Shown: positions 1 through 5,341 of the stretch, piece after piece | Layout: every line of letters begins with the position of its first letter | How positions within the stretch are numbered: the first letter of the stretch is position 1 | Assembly: GCA_946479075.1 (NCBI GenBank) | Contig: CAMLDT010000220.1 | Coordinates: 1 to 5,490, forward strand | Length of the DNA stretch: 5,490 bases | Reading direction: 5' to 3' | DNA from: an uncultured Polaromonas sp. | GTDB lineage: Bacteria > Pseudomonadota > Gammaproteobacteria > Burkholderiales > Burkholderiaceae | Translations under genes and position numbers: made by a program | The notes under the pieces: generated by a model | The model's database searches: none | The model's input: only the letters and a program-made list of their open reading frames with translations | What the model was told of the DNA's origin: nothing

Positions 1-177
1 CGTCCAGCTGGAGGTCGAGCCCCAGATGGTCAGCATCATGCTGTCGCCGGCCGGGCGAGCGGTCAGCAGTTCCATGCCGAGCAGGGCCACCGCGAGCAGC
101 GACAAACCTATCCACAGGCCGGAGCCCAGCGCTGCAAACAGCAGCACGATCAGCCCGAAGGCAATGGCGATATCCAT
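1..177 (-). CDS. dctM: TRAP transporter large permease DctM, N-terminal part (system 1)
   Basis: The first 59 residues of a protein that runs off the left edge. DctM (TRAP family, 12 or more membrane helices, usually about 425 residues) is the ion-coupled translocation channel in the inner membrane and takes substrate from the DctP receptor. The visible part begins MDIAIAFGLIVLLF and holds two hydrophobic stretches (about residues 3-18 and 21-38) around GSGLWIGLSL, followed by RPAGDSMM, the usual opening of DctM proteins. It matches the N-terminus of the other DctM in this window (5342-5490) nearly residue for residue in GxWIGL, GM-L and AGD-M. The ATG at 177 is preceded by a weak purine-rich AAGAAAGAA rather than a full Shine-Dalgarno sequence, and lies 37 bases after the dctQ stop, so it is probably read as the last gene of the dctPQM message. 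Incomplete at its 3' end; the rest cannot be judged. Confidence 0.9.
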   Translation of the reverse strand, partial: MDIAIAFGLIVLLFAALGSGLWIGLSLLAVALLGMELLTARPAGDSMMLTIWGSTSSWT

Positions 178-214
178 GGTGTTCTTTCTTCGATGCGGCG
201 ATGCAGCTGTTCGG

Positions 215-724
215 CTATTCGATATGGGCAGCTTCGCTGGGTACGGCAATAAAACTACCGCCCTGCCAGCGTTCGGCCAGGGCCTGGACGAACGACAGCG
301 CAAAACCGGCGCAACCCAGCACCATGGCAATTTGGGGAATCCACAGCGGCGAGGCATCTGCCGCCGGCGAGATGTCATGGGTGGTGTAAGACACCCAGGC
401 CAGGCGCCCTGCGTACCACGCCATGAAAACCGTCAACACCAGACCGGCGCCCAGTGACCACCATTCCAGGGCGTTGCGCACCCTCGGAGATGCACGGTCC
501 AGCAACAGGGTGACCCGGATGTGATCGCCATGCTGGAGCGTGCCCGGCAAGGCCAGAAACAGCGCAGAGGCAATGGCATAACCAGCATAGGCATCAAGGC
601 CGGCAATGTCCCAGTTGGCCTCGCGCGCCAGCACACCCAGCATGACCGTGCCAAAGGCCGCCAGCATGGCCAGGCAGGACAGTGCCATCAGCAGTTTGTA
701 GAAATTCCGGACGAGTTTGCCCAT
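215..724 (-). CDS. dctQ: TRAP transporter small permease DctQ (system 1)
   Basis: A 169-residue inner-membrane protein with four hydrophobic segments (about residues 10-33, 47-62, 87-108 and 130-150), the size and topology of DctQ, which pairs with DctM. Family signatures visible are DAYAGY (44-49), GDHIRVTLL (66-74) and SPLWIPQ (125-131). The open frame extends upstream to 802, but the ATG at 724 is preferred. It has AGGAG seven bases upstream, it gives a protein of exactly the same length as the second DctQ in this window, and the two align from end to end without gaps (about 70 of 169 identical by hand count). The dctP gene lies 102 bases upstream on the same strand and dctM 37 bases downstream, so this is the middle gene of a dctPQM operon. 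The start site falls in a possible RNA stem (724-779), which could lower its translation relative to dctP. Confidence 0.95.
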   Translation of the reverse strand: MGKLVRNFYKLLMALSCLAMLAAFGTVMLGVLAREANWDIAGLDAYAGYAIASALFLALPGTLQHGDHIRVTLLLDRASPRVRNALEWWSLGAGLVLTVFMAWYAGRLAWVSYTTHDISPAADASPLWIPQIAMVLGCAGFALSFVQALAERWQGGSFIAVPSEAAHIE

Positions 725-779
725 GGCAGGCTCCTGCGCGAATAAAAAATGAGAGGGAAACCGGGCGGGCCGCCTGCCA
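724..779 (-). promoter_or_regulatory. Inverted repeat that could mask the dctQ start (system 1)
   Basis: In the minus-strand transcript TGGCAGGC (779-772) is a perfect 8-base complement of GCCTGCCA (731-724), which covers the spacer between the AGGAG ribosome binding site and the start codon plus the A of the dctQ ATG. The arms are 40 bases apart. A smaller palindrome, GCAGG-CT-CCTGC (726-737), contains the AGGAG itself. Either structure could hold dctQ translation below that of dctP. The complementarity is seen directly; the function is inference, and GC-rich DNA makes chance repeats more likely. Confidence 0.35.
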
Positions 780-794
780 GCGACGAACCCGCGG

Positions 795-811
795 CGCCGC
801 AAGCTGCGGCG
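795..811 (-). other. GC stem-loop between dctP and dctQ (system 1)
   Basis: Sixteen bases past the dctP stop the transcript can form a 6-bp all-G/C hairpin: CGCCGC and GCGGCG around a 5-base loop. No run of U follows closely, so it is not a standard intrinsic terminator. A stable hairpin here would fit the common arrangement in binding-protein transporters, where RNA 3' end protection or partial termination after the receptor gene gives an excess of receptor over permease. The second operon has only 9 bases between dctP and dctQ and no such element. Confidence 0.45.
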
Positions 812-826
812 TCAGGGTCGGGACGC

Positions 827-1801
827 TTACTTTTTGCGGTAAGCGTCGATCACGGCCTGGCCTTCGGGGCCCGCCGTCTTGAGCCATTCGGCGGTCATGG
901 TGTCGCCGATGGCGGCGAGTTCCTTCTTGACGCTGTCCGAAGGCGCAGCGATGGTCATGCCCTTGGCGCCGAGTTCCTTGATGTATTCACCGTCGAGCTT
1001 CTCGCTGGTCGCCCAGCCGCGCTCTTCAGCCGCGGCCGCGGCCTTGAGCACGGCGTCCTGCGTGGCTTTGTCCAGCGCATCAAACGCCTTCTGGCTCACC
1101 ACCGTGGCATTGCGCGGCAGCCAGGCGCTGACCGGGTAGAAATACTTGACCTGCTCGTGCAGCTTGCTTTCCACGCCGCTGGCACTTGAAGTCAGGAAGT
1201 TCTGCACACCGCCGGTCGCCAGGGCTTGACCGAGTTCGGCGAGCTGGATGGTGACGGGCTGGGCTTTGAGCAGTTGCGCGATGCGGGTGGTCGCCGGGTT
1301 GTAGGCGCGCATTTTGGTCCCTGCAAAGTCAGCGGGTGTCGCAATCGGCTTGAGCGAATACAGCGACTGGCCGGGCCAGGGCACGGTAAACAGTACCTTC
1401 ACGCCTTGTGAGGCAAGCAATTTGTCCTGTGCCGGCTTCGCTGCGACATAAAGGCGTTTGGCATCGGCGTAGCTGGTCGCCAGGAAAGGAATCGAATCCA
1501 CACCAAACAGCGGGTTTTCATTGGCCGCACCGGACAGGATGAACTCGGCTGCCTGAACCTGACCGGTTTGCACAGCGCGCTTGATCTCGTTGGCCTTGTA
1601 CAGCGAACCGCCCGGATGCAGCGTGATCTTGAGCTTGCCACCGGTGAGCTGGTCCACCTCGTTGGCGAACTGCTGCACGTTCTGCGTCTGGAAACTGTTG
1701 GCCGAATAACCGGTGGGCAGGTCCCACTTGGTCTGGGCGTGCGCCGCGACCTGGAACAGGCCGGCGCAGGCCAGGGTCAAACCGCAAATGACTGTCTTCA
1801 T
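827..1801 (-). CDS. dctP: TRAP transporter solute-binding protein DctP (system 1)
   Basis: A 324-residue periplasmic receptor that captures a small carboxylate and delivers it to DctQM. Residues 1-22 are a Sec signal peptide (MK start, hydrophobic core, AHA then Q), with no lipobox cysteine. The mature protein starts QTKWDLP and has the DctP fold signatures: GGKLKIT (54-60), EIKRAVQTGQ (72-81), PFLATSY (105-111) and KMRAYNP (163-169). R165 sits where TRAP receptors carry the arginine that clamps the ligand carboxylate. ALATGGVQ (193-200) is the usual following motif. The frame is open to 1828, but the ATG at 1801 is chosen because it starts the signal peptide and has AGGAG seven bases ahead. 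It lies 13 bases after the DUF1445 stop, so the two are almost certainly co-transcribed. It is about 57% identical, without gaps, to the mature second DctP. The WDLP opening recalls the pyroglutamate-binding DctP subfamily; the ligand is not proven. Confidence 0.95.
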   Translation of the reverse strand: MKTVICGLTLACAGLFQVAAHAQTKWDLPTGYSANSFQTQNVQQFANEVDQLTGGKLKITLHPGGSLYKANEIKRAVQTGQVQAAEFILSGAANENPLFGVDSIPFLATSYADAKRLYVAAKPAQDKLLASQGVKVLFTVPWPGQSLYSLKPIATPADFAGTKMRAYNPATTRIAQLLKAQPVTIQLAELGQALATGGVQNFLTSSASGVESKLHEQVKYFYPVSAWLPRNATVVSQKAFDALDKATQDAVLKAAAAAEERGWATSEKLDGEYIKELGAKGMTIAAPSDSVKKELAAIGDTMTAEWLKTAGPEGQAVIDAYRKK

Positions 1802-1812
1802 GAAAAGCTCCT
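1797..1812 (-). promoter_or_regulatory. Ribosome binding site and start of dctP (system 1)
   Basis: AGGAG, seven bases before the ATG at 1801, directly follows the stop codon of the DUF1445 gene, so termination and restart could be coupled. The 16 bases AGGAGCTTTTCATGAA are identical to those at the start of the other dctP (3803-3818). This supports both start choices and common descent. Confidence 0.85.
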
Positions 1813-1814
1813 TC

Positions 1815-2651
1815 TTAGAAACTGGCAAGTTGATGATTGAGAAGATCGGTGACCAGCATGGCCCCCGGCGCGTGGGTGATACAAAACGCAGGGCGTGCCT
1901 GGGCTACAGCAGCCTGTGGTGTGACGCCGCAGGCCCAGAACACCGGAATCTCGTCCGGCAACACGTCCACCGCATCGCCGTAATCGGGGTGGGCAAGATC
2001 CTGGATGCCGATCAGCGCCGGATCGCCGATGTGCACCGGCGCGCCATGCACATTGGGAAAGCGGGAGGTGATCTGGATGGCGCGGATGGCGTCAGCCGCC
2101 TTGAGCGGACGCATGGACACCACCATCGGGCCGTGGAAAATGCCGGCACGTTCGGTGGCGATATTGCTGCGGTACATGGCCACGTTGCGCTCCTCTGCAA
2201 TATGGCGCAGGGGCAGGCCCGCCTGCAGCAGGGCTTCCTCGAAGGAGAACGAACAGCCGATGACGAAAGTCACCAGGTCCTTGCGCCACAGCGCGCTGAT
2301 GTCCGTCGGCATGTCCGCCAGTTCGCCGTCACGCCAGACCCGGTAACGCGGCACGTCGGTGCAGATGTCGATGTCGGCGCCCAGCGCAGGCAGTTGCGCC
2401 TCGCCGGGCTCGGACACCGCCAGCAAGGGACAGGGCTTGGGATTGCGCTGGCAATAGCGCAGAAAGTCGTTGGCCTCGGCAACGGGCAGGATGACCACGT
2501 TGCCCTGCACGTGCCCATTCGCCAGCCCGCTCGTGTGCGCGCTCCAGCCCCCACGGCGGATGATGCTGCGCACGTGCGCTGCGCTGCTAATGCCTTCGGC
2601 GCCGAAGACCGAGAGTGCCGATGCGGCTGTGGACCGAGACGATGTGCTCAC
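1815..2651 (-). CDS. DUF1445 family protein (D-glutamate cyclase / putative hydro-lyase family, YcsI-like)
   Basis: A 278-residue soluble protein without signal peptide or membrane segment. It carries the full series of DUF1445 motifs: [11 protein letters not shown] (46-56), [11 protein letters not shown] (67-77), [10 protein letters not shown] (132-141), NVAMYRSNI (156-164), VVSMRP (177-182), [10 protein letters not shown] (202-211), [11 protein letters not shown] (236-246) and [11 protein letters not shown] (259-269). Members were long annotated as putative hydro-lyases; the family is now linked to D-glutamate cyclase, which forms 5-oxo-D-proline, through the mammalian enzyme. Bacillus subtilis YcsI is encoded in the kip/5-oxoprolinase region. 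The GTG at 2651 is preferred because GGGGA lies seven bases upstream and it gives the usual N-terminal length. The GTG at 2717 would add 22 residues and has no ribosome binding site. The gene is 13 bases from dctP and 123 from lysR, so it heads a DUF1445-dctPQM operon. Family assignment is firm; reaction and substrate are inferred. Confidence 0.92.
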   Translation of the reverse strand: MSTSSRSTAASALSVFGAEGISSAAHVRSIIRRGGWSAHTSGLANGHVQGNVVILPVAEANDFLRYCQRNPKPCPLLAVSEPGEAQLPALGADIDICTDVPRYRVWRDGELADMPTDISALWRKDLVTFVIGCSFSFEEALLQAGLPLRHIAEERNVAMYRSNIATERAGIFHGPMVVSMRPLKAADAIRAIQITSRFPNVHGAPVHIGDPALIGIQDLAHPDYGDAVDVLPDEIPVFWACGVTPQAAVAQARPAFCITHAPGAMLVTDLLNHQLASF

Positions 2652-2744
2652 CAGAAATTCCCCGTTGCATGTGTCATTTGGATGACGATGGGCGCATTGT
2701 GGGAGCCTCTTCCGCACCGGGCAAATTCAAAATATTTCGCTTAC

Positions 2745-2773
2745 ATCATCGATTTTTTCGATGCTGAATTCAA
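2745..2773 (-). promoter_or_regulatory. Possible sigma-70 promoter of the DUF1445-dctPQM operon
   Basis: On the minus strand TTGAAT (2773-2768, 4 of 6 bases of the -35 consensus) and GATGAT (2750-2745, 4 of 6 of the -10 consensus) are separated by exactly 17 bases, in the AT-rich gap directly after the lysR stop. Transcription from here would give a leader of roughly 85-90 bases before the GTG at 2651. Both boxes are imperfect, so this is a candidate only. Confidence 0.35.
2747..2763. promoter_or_regulatory. Palindromic operator candidate with T-N11-A form
   Basis: CATCGA and TCGATG form a perfect 6-bp inverted repeat around a 5-base T tract. The core TCGATTTTTTCGA (2749-2761) fits the T-N11-A dyad recognised by LysR-type regulators. 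It overlaps the candidate -10 box and most of the spacer of the promoter proposed above, so a bound protein could control the DUF1445-dctPQM operon. The adjacent lysR product is the obvious candidate, but no similar sequence was found upstream of the other dctP. Confidence 0.45.
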
Positions 2774-2774
2774 A

Positions 2775-3689
2775 CTAAGGGTTTACCTTTATTCGTCTTT
2801 TTGGTGCATTTCTGGACGCGCGGGCAAAGCTCATGGCCGACTGAACCACGGTCTCCACCGTCTTCGAAGTGGGGTCGGTCCGATAGCTGGCATGGATCGG
2901 CAAGGACTGCAATTTCGCCTCGCACTTCAGTGGCCTCAGGCGCGCAAAACCTGTCAAACGCTCCACCGCAGCGCGCGGCAGCAAGGCCACGCCAAAGCCG
3001 CCCTGAACCAGTTGCACCATGGCCGAAATCGATGAAATGGCGTGCACCTTTTTGGGCTCCAGCCGGTGCACGCGGAAGAGATCGAGCAGCGTGACATGCG
3101 GTTGCGAGCCCTTTTGAAAGGTCAACAACTCCAGATCCGCCAGGTCCTCCAGCCTGTAATTTCTTTTTTTGTGCAGGTCCGGATGGCCCACAAAAGCCAT
3201 GTCCATGGTCGGCAAGGCCTGGTTGCGCACTCCATCGCTGGCGGCCGGCAGCACTGCAAACACCAGGTCCAGCGTGCCACGCTCGATCAGGTCCACCAGG
3301 ATGGGCGTGGTCTCCACCGTCAGTTCCAGCTCCAGCCCCGGATGGTCAGCACGCAATTTTTCCAGCCAGGGAATCAGCCAGGAATGCAGCACCGATTCGA
3401 TGGCCCCAATGCGCATGGACACCGCCATGGTTTGCCCCGAACCCATTTCCAGCTTGACCTCGCGCTGCAGCTCCAGCAGCTTTTCGGCATAAATCAGAAA
3501 ACGCGCGCCCGCGCCGGTGAGCTTGAATTGTTTGTCGCGGCGGTCCAGCAGCAGCACGCCCAGTTCATCTTCCAGCGTGGCGATGCGGCTGGACATGGCC
3601 GATTGGGTCAGATAGAGTTTTTCGGCCGCACGCGAGATGCTCTTGAGCGAGGCCACCCAGTAGAAAGCTTCAACAAAACGGAGGTTCAT
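2775..3689 (-). CDS. LysR-type transcriptional regulator
   Basis: A 304-residue LysR family DNA-binding protein. The N-terminal winged helix-turn-helix is clear: FVEAFYWVASLKSISRAAEK (5-24), then LYLTQSAMSSRIATLEDELG (25-44) and the LLLDRR / LTGAG wing (47-62). A linker helix (about 65-90) is followed by the periplasmic-binding-like effector domain starting near RIGAIESV (93-100). This type usually binds a pathway metabolite as a tetramer and acts at a divergent promoter. The gene diverges from the second dctP across 124 bases and is followed on its own strand by the DUF1445-dctPQM operon, so it is well placed to control both transporters. The ATG at 3689 is fixed by the normal family N-terminus, although no Shine-Dalgarno sequence precedes it; the upstream bases are C-rich, so translation may be weak. 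The effector cannot be read from sequence. Confidence 0.95.
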   Translation of the reverse strand: MNLRFVEAFYWVASLKSISRAAEKLYLTQSAMSSRIATLEDELGVLLLDRRDKQFKLTGAGARFLIYAEKLLELQREVKLEMGSGQTMAVSMRIGAIESVLHSWLIPWLEKLRADHPGLELELTVETTPILVDLIERGTLDLVFAVLPAASDGVRNQALPTMDMAFVGHPDLHKKRNYRLEDLADLELLTFQKGSQPHVTLLDLFRVHRLEPKKVHAISSISAMVQLVQGGFGVALLPRAAVERLTGFARLRPLKCEAKLQSLPIHASYRTDPTSKTVETVVQSAMSFARASRNAPKRRIKVNP

Positions 3690-3813
3690 GGTCGTCGGGG
3701 CGGGGAAGGTTGTCAGGTTTTTTTGGGGTATGCCCGGTGAACTGGCGCGGGTTTTGCGTCTATCCTATCCATACTTAGCATCCTCAACCATCCTATTTGC
3801 CCAGGAGCTTTTC
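3690..3813. promoter_or_regulatory. Divergent lysR / dctP control region
   Basis: These 124 bases separate the two start codons and must hold the promoters for lysR (leftward) and dctPQM system 2 (rightward). Visible elements are a T7 run (3718-3724), a sigma-54-like element (3742-3757), and a cluster of ATCC-containing repeats (3761-3796) including TATCCTATCCATA (3761-3773), which has T-N11-A spacing but only 3-bp arms. A weak sigma-70 alternative for the rightward operon is TTGCGT (3754-3759) with TAGCAT (3776-3781), 16 bases apart. I could not pick out a convincing lysR promoter. Confidence 0.6.
3742..3757 (+). promoter_or_regulatory. Sigma-54-like promoter ahead of dctP system 2
   Basis: CTGGCGCG, four bases, then TTGC matches the -24/-12 consensus TGGCACG-N4-TTGCW at 10 of 12 specified positions. 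The invariant GG (3744-3745) and GC (3756-3757) are the required 10 bases apart. Predicted transcription would start near 3768, leaving about 45 bases before the ATG. Dicarboxylate transport genes in other proteobacteria are known sigma-54 targets, but no enhancer-binding protein is encoded in the window and one match in GC-rich DNA may be chance. Confidence 0.4.
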
Positions 3814-3818
3814 ATGAA
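3803..3818 (+). promoter_or_regulatory. Ribosome binding site and start of dctP (system 2)
   Basis: AGGAG sits seven bases before the ATG at 3814. It decides this start over more upstream in-frame codons, together with the signal peptide that begins here. The 16-base stretch is identical to the one at the other dctP start (1812-1797 on the minus strand). Confidence 0.85.
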
Positions 3819-4779
3819 ATTCAAACCCGCACTGATCGCCGCCGTCTTGAGCATCAGCACCGCAGCCTTCGCGCAAACCAAGTGGGACCTTCCCGCCGCC
3901 TACCCGGCCACCAACTTCCACAGCGAAAACCTGGTGCAGTTCGCCAACGACGTCGACAAGGCCACCGGCGGCAAGCTCAAGATCACCGTGCATGCCAATG
4001 CCTCGCTGTTCAAGGCGCCGGAAATCAAGCGCGCCGTCCAGGGCGGCCAGGCACAAGCCGGCGAGATCCTTCTGGTCAACTTCCAGAACGAGGCACAACT
4101 TTTCGGCGCCGACGGCCTGCCTTTTCTGGCCGACAGTTATGACTCGGCCATGAAGCTGTACAAGGCGCAAAAACCCGCGCTCGAAAAAAAGCTCGCCGAG
4201 CAGGGCATGTTCCTGCTGTATTCGGTCGCCTGGCCTCCGCAAGGCATCTACTCCAAGAAACCCGTGAACTCCGCCGCTGACCTCAAGGGCATCAAGTGGC
4301 GCGCCTACAGCCCCGCTACCGCGCGTATTGCAGAACTGGTCGGCGCCCAGCCCGTCACCGTGCAGGCTGCCGAGTTCTCGCAGGCCCTGGCCACCGGCGT
4401 GGTGGAGTCCACCATGACCTCGGGCGCCACCGGCGTGGACAGCAAGCTTTATGAGCACCTCAAGTATTACTACGACACCCAGGCCTGGTTGCCCAAAAAT
4501 GCCGTCATCGTGAACAAGCAGGCCTTTGACGCCCTCGACAAGGCAACCCAGGCGGCGGTTCTGAAAGCCGGCGCAGATGCCGAAACCCGCGGCTGGGCAG
4601 CCAGCCAGGCCGTCAACGCAAAAACCCTGGACACCCTCAAGGCCAATGGCATGCAGGTCCTGCCACCGTCTGCACAACTCAAGGCTGACATGAAAAAAGT
4701 CGGCGAGACCATGGTCCAGGAATGGCTGGCCAAGGCTGGCCCTGAAGGCCAGGCCGTGGTTGACGCCTTCCGCAAGTAA
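3814..4779 (+). CDS. dctP: TRAP transporter solute-binding protein DctP (system 2)
   Basis: A 321-residue periplasmic receptor. Residues 1-20 are a Sec signal peptide (MKFK, hydrophobic core, AFA then Q). The mature chain opens QTKWDLPAAYPATNF and carries GGKLKIT (52-58), EIKRAVQGGQ (70-79), PFLADSY (103-109), KWRAYSP (161-167) with the carboxylate-clamping arginine expected at R163, ALATGVVEST (191-200) and a conserved C-terminal GPEGQAV. It aligns without gaps to the other mature DctP (about 172 of 301 identical), but differs in the segments LLVNFQNE (86-93) and SVAWPPQG (137-144) that may help line the ligand cleft, so the two may prefer different ligands. It is the first gene of the rightward dctPQM operon, with dctQ only 9 bases downstream, and is divergent from lysR. 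From memory the sequence is close to the Bordetella pyroglutamate-binding DctP6/DctP7 subfamily; that comparison was not run. Confidence 0.96.
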   Translation: MKFKPALIAAVLSISTAAFAQTKWDLPAAYPATNFHSENLVQFANDVDKATGGKLKITVHANASLFKAPEIKRAVQGGQAQAGEILLVNFQNEAQLFGADGLPFLADSYDSAMKLYKAQKPALEKKLAEQGMFLLYSVAWPPQGIYSKKPVNSAADLKGIKWRAYSPATARIAELVGAQPVTVQAAEFSQALATGVVESTMTSGATGVDSKLYEHLKYYYDTQAWLPKNAVIVNKQAFDALDKATQAAVLKAGADAETRGWAASQAVNAKTLDTLKANGMQVLPPSAQLKADMKKVGETMVQEWLAKAGPEGQAVVDAFRK

Positions 4780-4788
4780 GCGCCCGGC

Positions 4789-5298
4789 ATGCGCAAGCTG
4801 CTAGACGGCCTTTACAACAGCGCCGCCGCCCTGGCGGCGCTTTTCATGGTGGGCCTGCTCGCCATGGTGCTCCTGTCCATCATCAGCCGGCAGTTGCACT
4901 TCCATGTGCCCGGCACGGACGCCTATGCCGGCTACCTGATGGCGGCCAGCGGATTTCTGGCGCTGGCCCACACGCTCAAGCGCGGCGAACACATCCGCGT
5001 GACGCTGCTCATCAACGCGCTCAAGGGCCGTGCCAAAAAGGCGCTTGAAGTCTGGGCGCTGGCCGCGGCTACCCTGCTGGCGCTGCTGTTTGCCGTGTAC
5101 AGCTGCAAGCTGGCCTGGCAATCCCGAACCTTCAACGACATCTCCACCGGCAGCGACGCCACACCGCTGTGGATTCCGCAACTGGCCATGGCCTTTGGCG
5201 CAGTGATCCTGCTGATTGCCTTCATCGACGAGCTGATCCTGGAAATCCAGGGCCGGCGCGTGGCGGTGGTCAGCGCCGAAGCACTGCGCAACGAGTGA
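4789..5298 (+). CDS. dctQ: TRAP transporter small permease DctQ (system 2)
   Basis: A 169-residue inner-membrane protein with four hydrophobic segments (about residues 11-33, 46-62, 88-106 and 130-152), the expected DctQ topology. DAYAGY (44-49), GEHIRVTLL (66-74) and TPLWIPQ (125-131) are at the same residue numbers as in the other DctQ of this window. It would pair with DctM to form the membrane part of the transporter. The ATG at 4789 follows the dctP stop by 9 bases and lacks a strong Shine-Dalgarno sequence, so translation probably depends on coupling to dctP. This differs from system 1, where a 102-base gap with hairpins separates the two genes. The C-terminal tail after residue 155 is charged and likely cytoplasmic. 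Confidence 0.95.
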   Translation: MRKLLDGLYNSAAALAALFMVGLLAMVLLSIISRQLHFHVPGTDAYAGYLMAASGFLALAHTLKRGEHIRVTLLINALKGRAKKALEVWALAAATLLALLFAVYSCKLAWQSRTFNDISTGSDATPLWIPQLAMAFGAVILLIAFIDELILEIQGRRVAVVSAEALRNE

Positions 5299-5341
5299 CC
5301 TTCATGCATCCCGTCTTTACAACTTCAACGGATTTCCGGCC

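Larger units (their letters stand above)
2724..2774. repeat. Paired 8-bp direct repeat flanking the operator-like palindrome
   Basis: AATTCAAA occurs at 2724-2731 and again at 2767-2774, with starts 43 bases apart, close to four helical turns. The palindrome at 2747-2763 lies between them. The segment 2721-2774 is strikingly AT-rich (38 of 54 bases) in an otherwise GC-rich window. The repeats could be protein contact sites on one face of the DNA; that is inference. Confidence 0.4.

Noticed and set aside
725..802. N-terminal extension of DctQ system 1 to 802
   Set aside because: The extra 26 residues are Arg/Phe-rich, would cross the RNA hairpin region, and have no counterpart in the equal-length paralogue.
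2694..2708. Second sigma-54-like site on the minus strand (GG-N10-GC) ahead of the DUF1445 gene
   Set aside because: Only the GG/GC spacing and about 7 of 11 consensus positions match (AGGCTCC-N4-ATGC), too weak to support.
2652..2717. Start of the DUF1445 gene at the GTG at 2717, adding 22 residues
   Set aside because: No ribosome binding site precedes it, and the added residues do not resemble the family N-terminus. The GTG at 2651 has GGGGA at good spacing.
2747..2763. Palindrome after lysR as an intrinsic terminator
   Set aside because: In the lysR direction the 6-bp stem is AT-containing and is not followed by a U tract; an operator reading fits better.
1713..3035. A 440-codon open frame on the plus strand, antisense to the DUF1445 gene and parts of its neighbours
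   Set aside because: Its translation is rich in Arg, His, Gln and Gly with no recognisable domain, and it overlaps genes with clear family motifs on the other strand. It is a by-product of GC-rich codon usage.
3718..3724. T7 run in the divergent region as part of a terminator
   Set aside because: No stable GC hairpin immediately precedes it on the plus strand, and no gene ends nearby.
3688..3813. N-terminal extension of DctP system 2 to 3688
   Set aside because: It would bury the signal peptide and run through the divergent promoter region. The ATG at 3814 has the ribosome binding site and a normal signal sequence.
3793..4677. A 294-codon open frame on the minus strand, antisense to dctP system 2
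   Set aside because: Gly/Val/Leu-rich translation mirroring DctP codons, no domain signature, and no credible start; the sense strand encodes an unambiguous DctP.
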